A DNA stretch of 64,000 nucleotides, from the NCBI GenBank assembly GCA_951813855.1, contig OX638380.1, positions 1,132,876-1,196,875 on the forward strand, given 5' to 3'. The translations under genes were made by a program, and so were the position numbers. The stretch comes from an uncultured Verrucomicrobiae bacterium (GTDB taxonomy: Bacteria; Verrucomicrobiota; Verrucomicrobiia; Limisphaerales; AAA164-E04). Under the pieces are notes generated by a model that was not told the DNA's origin, made no database searches, and worked only from the letters and a program-made list of their open reading frames with translations. Below, piece after piece: positions 1 through 8,778 of the stretch. Numbering within the stretch: position 1 is the first letter of the stretch; the number at the start of each line of letters is the position of its first letter.

Positions 1-540
1 GTCGAAACGGTTCGATTGCTGCTGGACCGGGGAGCCGATATTGAAGTCAAGAGCGTGGGCGGCCTCATGACGCCGATGCATGCCGCCGTTGCCATTAAGG
101 ACGTCGAATTGGTTCGATTGCTGCTGGACCGGGGAGCCGATATCAATGCCAAGAATGACGACGGTCGAACGCCGCTGCATGAAGCCGCTTACTTCGGGAA
201 CGCTGAAACGGTTCGATTGCTGCTGGACCGGGGAGCCGATATTGACGCCGCCTGCAACCGGAGCCGGACGCCGCTGCATCATGCCGCTTACTTCGGGAAC
301 GCTGAAACGGTTCGCTTGCTGCTGGACCGGGGAGCCGATATTAATGCCAAGGATGACGACGGTCAAACGCCGCTGCATTTTGCCGCGAAACGGGGGAACG
401 TCGAAACGGTTCGATCGCTGCTGGACCGGGGAGCCGATATTGAAGCCAAGGCCGCCGACGGTCAAACGCCGCTGCAAATGGGCGGTAACGATGAAACCAT
501 TACGTTATTACGCCGCGCCGGAGGGAGGGAAACTCCATAG
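1..540 (+). CDS. Ankyrin-repeat protein, 5'-truncated by the window edge
   Basis: The frame is open from base 1 and stops with TAG at 538-540, so the true start lies outside the window. The visible part is almost entirely ankyrin repeats of about 33 residues: about five units, each with the TPLHxAA helix signature followed by an ETVRLLLDRGADI segment. The last unit degenerates into a short capping helix ending in RAGGRETP. Repeat units are very similar at the DNA level, which suggests recent expansion. Ankyrin arrays mediate protein-protein binding; the partner cannot be inferred. No enzymatic domain, signal peptide or membrane segment is visible in this fragment. Confidence 0.9.
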   Translation, partial: VETVRLLLDRGADIEVKSVGGLMTPMHAAVAIKDVELVRLLLDRGADINAKNDDGRTPLHEAAYFGNAETVRLLLDRGADIDAACNRSRTPLHHAAYFGNAETVRLLLDRGADINAKDDDGQTPLHFAAKRGNVETVRSLLDRGADIEAKAADGQTPLQMGGNDETITLLRRAGGRETP

Positions 541-636
541 AGTCTGCAAGAGGTTATCGTTCTCGGAACCTAGTGTTGATTCGCCGAGGAGGCGAAGGCG
601 CGCGAATCCGCTATTGCGGCGGCTCCCAATGGCGAA

Positions 637-864
637 ATGCGGGCTTTCCTTGAAGGGATGGCCGCCCGCCCCCGGCTTGGATTTGAATTTGGAAAAATCT
701 TCGATATCCGGAAGGCATCCGGGGCCGAATATCCGGGTGGAATCGGCTCTCATGCCGTCGAAATTCAGATGCTCGGGGAGGACGGCCAATGGACGACCGT
801 CGTTCCTGAAGCGATTCGCTGGGACCTGCCTTTTGCTATCTTCCGAGCCGTTGCCGCCGAGTAG
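637..864 (+). CDS. Small hypothetical protein or gene remnant
   Basis: This is a 75-residue frame starting MRAFLEGMAARP and ending FRAVAAE. The same frame is open further upstream to a TGA near 575, so the ATG may not be the true start. Composition looks protein-like, but I recognise no family. It follows the ankyrin gene by about 100 bp on the same strand and could be the surviving tail of a larger gene. Low confidence that it is expressed. Confidence 0.3.
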   Translation: MRAFLEGMAARPRLGFEFGKIFDIRKASGAEYPGGIGSHAVEIQMLGEDGQWTTVVPEAIRWDLPFAIFRAVAAE

Positions 865-1821
865 AGGCGAGTAGAGGCAGGAAGGGTGTGGAATTTCCCC
901 GAAGGTTGATGCCGGAAAAGATCGGGACTGGAATGGCGAAAAACTGGCGCCCGGCCGCCCCACGCCTGCAGCAAATCGTCCTTGGCGGCACGCACGCATG
1001 ACGGCCCATCTGCCGGCAACGGATAAAACCGCGCCGCCTCCGGATCCCCGGCAGAAAGTTCCAAGCGGTCGTTCGAGATAACTTTCCAGCCTACGGCTTC
1101 GGACGAACCGGAAAAACGCTCGTTTTTACGAACCGGTGACGGGCTTCGATCCAGACGGAAATTCCCTTCTCGTTGAGCGCCTCCGGCGCGAATAAGAACT
1201 GCCTCGTCGAGCGCGAAGCGCGAGTAAGAATTCTGGCCCCCAAAATCGAAATTTTTGTTTTGGCTTTTTTCTGTTTTGCGCGAAATTTTGAGATTTCATG
1301 CGGAAATGTCCGTAGATTTACAGAGTTAGGATGAGGTTGCGCGGGCGCAAGGTGACCGTTTATAGCCGGTAGCGGGAATCTACGGTGGTAATCAGAACGG
1401 AAATTCGTCCGGTTCGGATCGGGTCGCGAAACCCCGGCATCCGACGATCTGACCGTTTTTCCGGAAGCCAGCAGTTTCCCGATCGCCGATCTCCGCGACC
1501 CGGAATTGCGGCGTGATTTTCGAGGGAAAAGATCGATCTTGGAAACGGCGAAACGGCGGCGCGGTCCTGCAGCAGATCATCCATTGCGCCCGGCCGGCAT
1601 CCCGACTCTGGGACGGCCCGGAACTTTCGATCCCCAATTATCCCAACAGGCGCGGCCAGGAAAACGCGGCCGGCGGAAATCTTACCTCTGCCGAGGATCC
1701 GGAACGGAACCACTCGGCCGAAGAGATGGTTGTGCTATGACCAGGGCCTCGATCCGATCCGGCTGCCGTTCCGGAGCAAGCGCAACTCAAACCGATCGGC
1801 GGGAAAGGTTGGACGGCGATT
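865..1821. other. Intergenic region with dispersed short repeats
   Basis: No convincing gene is seen in about 950 bases; the long overlapping frames here have no recognisable product. It contains a 25-base sequence (1101-1125) repeated identically at 3378-3402, and a ctgcagca-aatc-type motif at 966-981 and 1567-1590 that recurs at 3343-3360. An AT-rich stretch at 1240-1320 lies between two near-identical GCGCGARTAAGAA motifs and sequence with no coding signal. Confidence 0.5.
1101..1125. repeat. Dispersed 25-bp repeat, copy 1
   Basis: Identical over 25 bases to 3378-3402, in the same orientation. The two copies lie on either side of the AAA ATPase gene at 1822-3213. Confidence 0.8.
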
Positions 1822-3213
1822 CTACCGCTCGGCTCCGCGATCTCGATCCGGGCCGGCGTGGCGCTTTCGATCCGGGCGGGATTGTTTCACCGCCTTGTTC
1901 ACCGCTGTTTCCAGGGCATCCTGCCCCGTCTTGATCTGGCTTTGACTCGAAACTTGCCGGCGATGATTTGGCCGCTCGATGAGCCAAGTCCGAAAACTCG
2001 GGATCGGACAGGACAGCATGCCGGTTTGATCCGGCTGAAATACCCCTTGGTGAATCAGATGATTCAGGAAATCTTCGGCATCCATTCCCTTCGGAAGCCG
2101 CCCCGATTTCTGACCCTTTTGATCCGCTTTTGCCTCGATAATGTCCACCGCCTGATCCCGCCACATGCCGGAAACCGGCATCGCTTTCAGCAGGCCGGCT
2201 ACCAAATTGAAGGAATCGCCGATCTCTGTGCTCTGCCGAGCCTGATAACTGTTTTTCCGGTAGGCGTCGGCCCGCTCCTCGACGGCGCGAGAATCTACCC
2301 TTCCCAGGTCGCCTCGGGTTTCGGCCAGTTCGCCGAACAAAGCTGCCGTCTCCGTGCGCACATGCTGCGGCCAGCCCTCCGAATACTTTGCGATCCTGTC
2401 GCCGATCCGCTTCAGCTGATCGGCAGTATAATTGATCTGGCAGCGTTCGAACATTTGCCTGACGCAGGAATGCACCTCCTCCGGCGGCAAGGTGCCGAGG
2501 GTGCGCAGGTTGCCGCTGGTCAACCGCGGCGACATGGCTAGTTGCAGTTTTTCGGCAGCATTGGCTAGTCCGGCGCAGACCGTAACGATCGGCAGCCCGT
2601 GCTTGCCCTGATGAAGGGCCAGAAGACTTTTGCGGCACTTTTCCGTAACAGCCTGGATCTCGTCCACCAGGATGCAGAGCGGCTGCCGCCAGTCTTGGGG
2701 AGGCAGTAATTCCTTCAAGACAGAGAAGAAAATTTTCTCCGGCGAGGTTTCATTGGAAGTGGTGACTTCACCCGTTACCAGACCAGGAACGCCACCGGAA
2801 ACGGAAGTGTTCGTGACGAACCGGCGCCGGAACATCTCCTCTTTTTCGGGCGCGATTTTCTTCACGATCTCCAACGCCGTTGCCGAGGTGTCTTCCAAGG
2901 TCTCTAACTCCAAATTCAGTGTCTGCGGACATAGTGTTTGCGAACAATTTGGTTTTTTGCGCCAATCTTCTTCGATATGCTCCAGCAGCGAAGATTTTCC
3001 GGCGCCGGGAGCGCCCCGGAAGACGATGATGTGGCCGCCGGTCTTTCTGCCTTGCCCGCAAAGATCAAGGGCGCGCCGGCAATTTTTCTCCACAAGTCCG
3101 ATTTCATCATAGCGGCCAACGAAAACCGGGGGACTCTGCCGATCCCAAGGATCGGCGAATTCCTTTATCAGCGCCAGATCGGGGCCGGTCAGCTGTTTTG
3201 TATTCTCGCCCAT
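1822..3213 (-). CDS. AAA-family ATP-binding protein (AAA_16 / Orc1-Cdc6-like)
   Basis: This encodes a 463-residue P-loop ATPase. The N-terminus has the FVGRYDEI motif (about 31-38) typical of AAA_16/STAND-like ATPases. It is followed by Walker A GAPGAGKS (67-74), Walker B CILVDEIQ (180-187) and a sensor-1-like TVCAGLAN segment. The last 120 residues look like a small winged-helix module (EDFLNHLIHQGVF ... FRTWLIERP). No nuclease, TPR or membrane segment is visible, so the output activity is unknown. It stands alone, with non-coding DNA on both sides carrying repeats that overlap its 3' end (1807-1828). Such ATPases are often accessory or defence-associated, but nothing nearby proves that. The ATG at 3213 is the first good start. 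Confidence 0.85.
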   Translation of the reverse strand: MGENTKQLTGPDLALIKEFADPWDRQSPPVFVGRYDEIGLVEKNCRRALDLCGQGRKTGGHIIVFRGAPGAGKSSLLEHIEEDWRKKPNCSQTLCPQTLNLELETLEDTSATALEIVKKIAPEKEEMFRRRFVTNTSVSGGVPGLVTGEVTTSNETSPEKIFFSVLKELLPPQDWRQPLCILVDEIQAVTEKCRKSLLALHQGKHGLPIVTVCAGLANAAEKLQLAMSPRLTSGNLRTLGTLPPEEVHSCVRQMFERCQINYTADQLKRIGDRIAKYSEGWPQHVRTETAALFGELAETRGDLGRVDSRAVEERADAYRKNSYQARQSTEIGDSFNLVAGLLKAMPVSGMWRDQAVDIIEAKADQKGQKSGRLPKGMDAEDFLNHLIHQGVFQPDQTGMLSCPIPSFRTWLIERPNHRRQVSSQSQIKTGQDALETAVNKAVKQSRPDRKRHAGPDRDRGAER

Positions 3214-4300
3214 AGAAAAGCCTTGCCTTCGATTCCGATACTACTGCCGTTCCCGCATGATCGCAACTCAATTTATCCGGCAGGAAACTTGGTTCGATCG
3301 AGGTTGGACGGTGATTCTGCCGCCCCGCACTGCGGTGCTCGACTGCAGCAAATCATCCACTGCTCACGCCCGACATCGGACGAACCGGAAAAACGCTCGT
3401 TTGACGGCGTTATTTCCCGGCGCTGACTGACTAGGACGTCATTTATCAATTTTGAATCGGTTTAAGGACTGAAATTCCTTCTTGTCTCATTTTCGTCTTA
3501 CAAATTAAGCGCAGATTCGCTTTCCCGGCGTGGACAACATCGGATCGCCCCCCCTGATCTCACATAAATCGCTTGGTCTCGATATCGATACCTGAAGGAT
3601 AGAAGCGTCCTGATCTAACCACAATATAACATTGGGAACAACCGTTTAGCGATTCTACCTATAGCACGACAATTACAATGCGACACTTGGGGGCACAAGG
3701 CGCAAGGGTCATTGCATCGGTCGCGGGACATTCTGTCGGACAGAGTTGGGACGGTCAGGCGGAAAGAGAGAGTCGATCTGCTGCAGGTACTGGAAATCAA
3801 GGGAAGCGACGGGTCTCCCGCGAGGGGATGTGACGGTTCAAGATTGGACCGGCGCCGTGACTCAGCAAGCGGACTATTCGGATACGGGAGGTGGACAATG
3901 GCTTCGATAAAAACTGCTTGGAAAAGAAAAATCGACTAGTCAGCTTGGGATAGGGTGCCAATCCAGCGCGGGAGCTTCTGCCTTCTGAGGGAGTCGTTCC
4001 AGTCTTTAGCTCCTTGAGGTCTCAGGCGAAATCATGTGGTGAATAACCACTCCTTGGGGAAAAGGAAGGGGGATTGTTTCTCGGGATCAACCTCGCGTCT
4101 GGAACGGCTCACCGCCGTCATTGGCGCCCTGTGATCTGAGTGCGCCGGTAAAGGGGAGGATGACCGGGCGAGCGGCCTTCGAGGTCGGGCGTCAACCGTC
4201 AAATCTTACTCCGCTGGTTCGGCAACTTCGGCGGCAGGCATCCGGATTCTCTTTCTCGTGGGCTTTTGGCTCACTGAACGGTGGCGACGGGAACGAGACC
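3214..4300. other. Intergenic region, no convincing gene
   Basis: About 1.1 kb with only short unconvincing frames. The first 200 bases carry repeats shared with the other side of the ATPase gene (3302-3323, 3343-3360 and 3378-3402). I see no tRNA or other structural RNA in it. The right end merges into the decayed istB gene. Confidence 0.5.
3378..3402. repeat. Dispersed 25-bp repeat, copy 2
   Basis: Identical to 1101-1125. Two other short motifs are also shared across the ATPase gene: 3302-3323 matches 1807-1828 with two mismatches, and 3343-3360 resembles 1567-1590. Confidence 0.8.
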
Positions 4301-4304
4301 GCGG

Positions 4305-5160
4305 TCAAGTCGAAGATCGAGATTCCCGAGCCGTGGGAGTGGCTGGTGAAGAGTCGGTTGTGGCGGGAAGGTTGACGCGGTGAGACGGCTCGGCAGCGCC
4401 GTCGGCCCGGTGGTGTTCCCAAGCGGTGCTGCACCGATAGCTTTGGGTGTTGATCTCGAAGATGGTGGCATGATGGACGAGTCGATCGACCGCTGCGGCG
4501 GTGGCTTGGTCGGGAAAGTTTCGATCCCATTGGGCAAAGGCAGATTGGCGGTGTGGAGGAGGAAGCGTTGTTCGTAGCGATAGGAGATCCGTTCGAAGAG
4601 GACGACATTTCTTCCCGGTCGCGGTTGACGCAGGCGAAATCGTCGAGGATGAGGAGGTGTAACTTGTGGCGACGCGCGAGCAGTCCCTCGAGCTCGAGAT
4701 GGCGTTGAGCAACCCGCATTTTCTGGACGAGGCTGGAAGTTCCGGTGAAGAGCGCCTTGAGGCCTTGGCGCACGAGAGAGAGGCCGATGGCGGAGGCGAG
4801 GTGGCTCTTGCCGACGCCGGAGGGACCGAAGATGAGGAGGTTGGCTCCATTGCGGATCCAGCTGTCTTCGAAGGCAAAGGCCTGAACGCGTGCCTTAGGC
4901 GGGGACGGGATGAGGCTGAAATCGAATCCTTCGAGGTTCTCGCCGGAAAGGAGTTTGGCCTGCCGGGTATGTCGGTCGATGCGCCGGTTGTCCCTTTCGG
5001 TCAATTCGAATTCGGCGAGGGAGAAGAGGAATGTTGACGCCGGCCAACCCTCCTTGTCGGCGCGTTGAGCCAGGATCCGCCACTCGGTCTCGATGAAGAG
5101 CAGTCACAGACCAGAGAGCATGAGAGAAAGTCGGTCGGGATCGACGGCCTGTGGCGGTGT
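4305..5160 (-). pseudogene. istB: Decayed istB, ATP-binding helper of an IS21-family element
   Basis: Reading the minus strand gives a near-complete IstB split over several frames. An N-terminal PQAVDPDRLSLMLSGL segment runs into a stop near 5100. Next come WRILAQRADKEGWPA, ERDNRRIDRH, Walker A FGPSGVGKSHLA and Walker B HLLILDDFA. A frameshift near 4600 is followed by the C-terminal DRLVHHATIFEIN segment in another frame. IstB is the AAA+ ATPase that assists the IS21 transposase IstA. No istA is found beside it. At least one nonsense codon and one frameshift make it non-functional. Confidence 0.8.
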
Positions 5161-5293
5161 GGAACGGATGGTCGTGGCGAGAGGCGGTTGCCGAGCAGAT
5201 TGGAGTACTGACCGAGGTTGCCCACGCCATGTCTTGACGAGGAATGGAATGCTCCTGGAACGCAAAGCGAGTTCTCAGGGACCTTTGATTTTT

Positions 5294-5311
5294 GGATACG
5301 TAGGCAGTTAC
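5294..5311 (-). repeat. Solitary IS66-type terminal repeat
   Basis: An 18-base match to the right terminal inverted repeat of the intact IS66 element ending at 36078 (ggatacgtaggcagttac). No IS66 coding sequence is left beside it, so it is a solo end next to the istB remnant. Confidence 0.7.
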
Positions 5312-5321
5312 AACATATCAT

Positions 5322-5688
5322 AGATTCTCTTTAACCGTAACTGCCTGCCGGAAGGTCAGCTAGTCGAACGGTAAACTCGATTCTTTTCGAAGGTTTCAAA
5401 CGGTAATGGTTCGCATAGTCATTTTGAAACTTCATTTCCTCGCCGGGAATCGTCGCCTCGAGATTTCAAACGAATGATTGACGTCCCCGGTCAAGTCGCA
5501 ACCATGATTCCCCAAACGGGAATGACCTTGATCACGATGATCCGATGAACACGTTGGGATGAACCCGGGTATCTTACGCCGAAGACAGGCCCAGTGACTC
5601 TTCAAGTCAATCCGAATCGGGAAATCTCGCGACCGGAAAAAAGGGAGTGGGTTGATACCGACAAGACCTTTTGAGGCCGAGGAACATA
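5322..5688. other. Intergenic region
   Basis: About 370 bases between the IS remnants and the end of the PfkB kinase gene. No gene or structured RNA was recognised. Confidence 0.4.
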
Positions 5689-6735
5689 CTAGCTTGGGCT
5701 ATCGGTAACTTCGACACGACGATTTATCGCCTCGATTAATTGCTCGCAGGAAGCTTTTCCGGTCGTCCCCAATTGATGAACGACCACGTGTGCCGCAGCC
5801 ATGGCCAGTTCCATGGCCTCGACCGTCTCGGCACCCGCCGCCAAGGCCGCCGCCAAATTAGCCATAACGGCATCTCCGGCCCCGACGATATCGATTTCAC
5901 CTCTCGTCGGCAAACCGGGAACTTGAAACGTTTCGCCTCCCGGTTCCGCTCCGATAATTCCCTTTTCCGCCTGAGTCACGAAAACCTTCCTCTGATTCCT
6001 CTCGGCCAGACTTCCGATCAGTGATGATACTTGGCCCTCGCTACTGTCGTCGGATCGGGAAACCAACAGGCCCAATTCTGTTTGATTCATCTTAAAATCC
6101 AGCGCCGGATAATCCCCCAGTCCCCGCCGACTGTCGGCCAATACCGGGATTGCCGGACGCTCCGCCGCCAATCGGCCGAGGGCCTCCAGAACTTCGGAAT
6201 TTATCACGCCGGTTCCTTGCCGATCTACCTGTTCCAGAACGACAACGGCGTCGGCCTCCTGACCGGCCAAGCGAACCGATTCGACGATCCGGTCCGATAT
6301 CGCGGGCGGCGTGGACGTCCAATTTTTCTGATCCAAGCGATTCAATTCCCGGGGACTCTTTCCCGGGACCATGATCAGCGGTTTCGAATAGGTGAAGGTC
6401 ACCCTGAGATCTGTGGTCAGGAAATACTTCGGATTAACCTTCGGTTGTGCTTCCAAAGCTCGATTCAACGTATAACCCTCCCCGTCCTCTCCGCAAAAAC
6501 CCACCGGTAAGATCTCCCCAATCCCCAGCGCGACGAGATTGTTCAGCACGGTTCCGGCCGCTCCGGGTTGCCCTCGGACCCGAGCGACGTTATAGACTTC
6601 CAGTCCGGTTTCGATCGATTTCTCGGACCAGGCGGGATCGATCTCGAAATACCGGTCCAGGCAAAAATCCCCCACTACCGCGACCTTCAATCCGGCGTAG
6701 CGACCGGTAATCTGCTGGAATCGTTCCGAAGTCAT
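5689..6735 (-). CDS. PfkB-family sugar kinase (HldE/RfaE N-domain-like)
   Basis: A 348-residue ribokinase-fold kinase. The N-terminal VAVVGDFCLDRYFEID segment (about 16-31) and a substrate-binding QPGAAGTVLNNLVALG segment resemble the kinase domain of HldE/RfaE, which phosphorylates heptose 7-phosphate. The C-terminal DIVGAGDAVMAN motif supplies the catalytic Asp and anion hole of PfkB kinases. The actual sugar substrate is not determined. The open frame runs far upstream, but ATG at 6735 (MTSERF) is chosen. It overlaps the upstream gene's stop by four bases (ATGA), implying translational coupling. It is the last gene of a HAD / DHS-like / kinase operon and probably acts on a phosphorylated sugar made or consumed by its partners. 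Confidence 0.88.
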   Translation of the reverse strand: MTSERFQQITGRYAGLKVAVVGDFCLDRYFEIDPAWSEKSIETGLEVYNVARVRGQPGAAGTVLNNLVALGIGEILPVGFCGEDGEGYTLNRALEAQPKVNPKYFLTTDLRVTFTYSKPLIMVPGKSPRELNRLDQKNWTSTPPAISDRIVESVRLAGQEADAVVVLEQVDRQGTGVINSEVLEALGRLAAERPAIPVLADSRRGLGDYPALDFKMNQTELGLLVSRSDDSSEGQVSSLIGSLAERNQRKVFVTQAEKGIIGAEPGGETFQVPGLPTRGEIDIVGAGDAVMANLAAALAAGAETVEAMELAMAAAHVVVHQLGTTGKASCEQLIEAINRRVEVTDSPS

Positions 6736-7847
6736 GAAGCGAGCAATCGATGATAAAGCGAATGCATGAATACGATATTGTCGCAACTGACGTAGGACAT
6801 CTTTCCGCCTAATCGGGAAAAGCTCTTGCAGAACCTCAGGTAATAATCCGGGGAAGTGACCGGCGGTTCGCTTCGAGTCCAATCCCAATCGCCGCCCGGC
6901 TGCAAATCGACCACGAAAATTTCGTGATCCCGCAATACCGATCGCCCTTCCTGTAATCTCAAATTGTTGACGCAACTGACGCCCTTCTCGACTACCTGCG
7001 GGGCCATGACCGCCGAACCTACGGACAGCAAGACCCCGCTCTCCAAACCGTTCAAGGCCCGAGCGAACAACCGGAAATCCGTATCCGCAGCCCGGCCGAT
7101 CACCGCACCCGAAAAAATGGGATGATTGGAGATGATGTCGTATCCGATCCCGGGATGAACGGAGACCGGCACCTGCAACCGCTTGGCTTGAGCCAACAAT
7201 GACGCCTGCTTCCAGGCATGGTTCACCTTCAATTTGCCCGAAATTAAACCCTGCCGGAGCATCGTTCGCAGCAGATCGGCCCGAGCCGCGGTTAGGCCAT
7301 CGTCCGGATCGGTTCGGATCGCTTGCCGCAATTCGTCGGGGTCCGGAAGAATCGTCCCGTCCTCCAAAATGAATCGCCCTACCGACTGGCCGTAACCTTC
7401 TCCCGAAAGCGCACCAGCCATCAGTGCCAAATGAAGATATTTCCCGGTTTCGTCCCAGGCGCCGAAAGTGCCGGCAGCCAAGTTTTTGCGAACCGGCTCG
7501 GTCGAACGTCCCAACCAGGCGAATTCCCAATCATGGATGGTGCTGGCTCCGTTAGTCGCCAGGTGAGTCAACCAGCCGCGTTGCATCATTCGCTCGAGAA
7601 TTCCCACGCCTCCGTTACGAATCAAATGGGCTCCGAAGGCCAGCACGACACTCGCCCCCCGCTCCTTCGCCCGAAGTATCCGCCGAGCGCACCGTTCGAC
7701 GGCACGCCGAACCCAATCGTCGGAGGGTCCCGGAGCGGAATCGGGATCCACCAAAATCTCCGCCACGGATTTTAAACTGTCCCTTTCCCGAAGCGGCAAA
7801 ACCCGGACTCGAGTCAGGTCCAGAGGATCGGGATATCCGTCGCTCAT
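6732..7847 (-). CDS. Deoxyhypusine-synthase-like protein of a sugar-kinase operon
   Basis: A 371-residue cytosolic protein with the layout of the deoxyhypusine-synthase fold: VVLAFGAHLIRNGG, THLATNGASTIHDWE, a central VSVHPGIGYDIISNHP segment and a late GVLLSVGSAVMAPQV segment. True deoxyhypusine synthase modifies eIF5A and is not expected to do so in bacteria; bacterial homologues usually act on small amines or remain uncharacterised. Its start overlaps the HAD gene stop by one base (TGATG) and its stop overlaps the PfkB kinase start by four bases. The three products are therefore very likely co-translated and work in one pathway. Assignment to the DHS fold rests on motif recognition only; the specific reaction is unknown. 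Confidence 0.7.
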   Translation of the reverse strand: MSDGYPDPLDLTRVRVLPLRERDSLKSVAEILVDPDSAPGPSDDWVRRAVERCARRILRAKERGASVVLAFGAHLIRNGGVGILERMMQRGWLTHLATNGASTIHDWEFAWLGRSTEPVRKNLAAGTFGAWDETGKYLHLALMAGALSGEGYGQSVGRFILEDGTILPDPDELRQAIRTDPDDGLTAARADLLRTMLRQGLISGKLKVNHAWKQASLLAQAKRLQVPVSVHPGIGYDIISNHPIFSGAVIGRAADTDFRLFARALNGLESGVLLSVGSAVMAPQVVEKGVSCVNNLRLQEGRSVLRDHEIFVVDLQPGGDWDWTRSEPPVTSPDYYLRFCKSFSRLGGKMSYVSCDNIVFMHSLYHRLLAS

Positions 7848-8713
7848 CAGGATTCCAAAACAGCTCGGTCCCGCCCCAACAGAACGGCGATCAACCGCTC
7901 CCCGTCCCGGTAATCCGGGATCACCACTTCAGCTCCGACGTCAAGCAATCGCCGGTGTTTCCATGGATCGGGTTTTCCGGTTCCCTGACGTTCCTCGTCG
8001 CTGGTCACCGCCACGGCCAATCCCCCTGCCCGACTGACTACCTGAGTCTCCACATAACCGTCGCCGAACGACAGCAACGTCTCCCCGGTCAAGTCCTGTT
8101 CCCTCAAAATGCGTTCGAGCACCTTCTGTTTGGAGAAGCTTCGATAATCGTCCCTGGCCCCGTAAATGCGTTCGTCGAAATACTCCGCGATGCCCAGTAA
8201 TTCCGCTTCCCGTTTGACGTAGATTTCGTCGGTGCCGCTGGCCAAATATAAGGGCAGTTCCAGAGCTTTCAACGACTCCAGCAACCGGCGGGCTCCGAAC
8301 AGCAAATACTCGTCTTCCCGGCAACTGCCTTCCCGAAGAGCTTCGATGCGGGGGCGAATCGTCAGTTCCAACCGGCGCAGGTATTCGTGCTTGTACCGCA
8401 GGGGATCTTCGGGCCGCCCGCCCCGCTCCGCAATGCGTTCGGTCAACCGAATCATCTGGTAGACGGTTTGCTTGCCGTTGAGTTCCATGATGTCGTCTCT
8501 CAGCATCTGCCGGTCTGCTGCCCGGGCGACGCCCAGGTTGACCGGCAGCAATTCCAGAAACATCGGCAACATCACCTCGATCCACCCGGAACGGATCAGG
8601 GAAAGCGTGCCGTCGAAATCGAACAGTACGCAGGCGATATCCGGCCGCGGGCGAAAGTGAGGAACGAACTCCACCGGCCCGGAAAAAACCGTCTTCTGAA
8701 ACACGAAGGGCAA
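7847..8713 (-). CDS. HAD-superfamily hydrolase
   Basis: A 288-residue phosphatase-type HAD protein. Motif I is VLFDFDGTLSL (nucleophile Asp and acid/base Asp), motif II is in LYLASGTDE, the motif III lysine lies in the KQKVLERIL region, and motif IV is LSFGDGYVET. The large helical cap between motifs I and II (about residues 45-140) puts it in the C1-cap subfamily, like phosphoglycolate or sugar phosphatases. It is the first gene of the HAD / DHS-like / PfkB operon, with a one-base overlap to the next gene. The likely role is removing phosphate from the pathway sugar or from a product of the downstream kinase. Start ATG at 8713. Confidence 0.85.
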   Translation of the reverse strand: MPFVFQKTVFSGPVEFVPHFRPRPDIACVLFDFDGTLSLIRSGWIEVMLPMFLELLPVNLGVARAADRQMLRDDIMELNGKQTVYQMIRLTERIAERGGRPEDPLRYKHEYLRRLELTIRPRIEALREGSCREDEYLLFGARRLLESLKALELPLYLASGTDEIYVKREAELLGIAEYFDERIYGARDDYRSFSKQKVLERILREQDLTGETLLSFGDGYVETQVVSRAGGLAVAVTSDEERQGTGKPDPWKHRRLLDVGAEVVIPDYRDGERLIAVLLGRDRAVLES

Positions 8714-8778
8714 TTAGGGTTTCCTTTTCCCGGTTGTCAATTCCAGACCGTCATCGGGGTTCGTCCTAGTGCTTTCGA

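Noticed and set aside
1506..1945. Overlapping + strand frames (142, 75 and 71 residues)
   Set aside because: Arg/Ser-rich composition, mutual overlap and no recognisable domain; they partly cover the 3' end of the ATPase gene.
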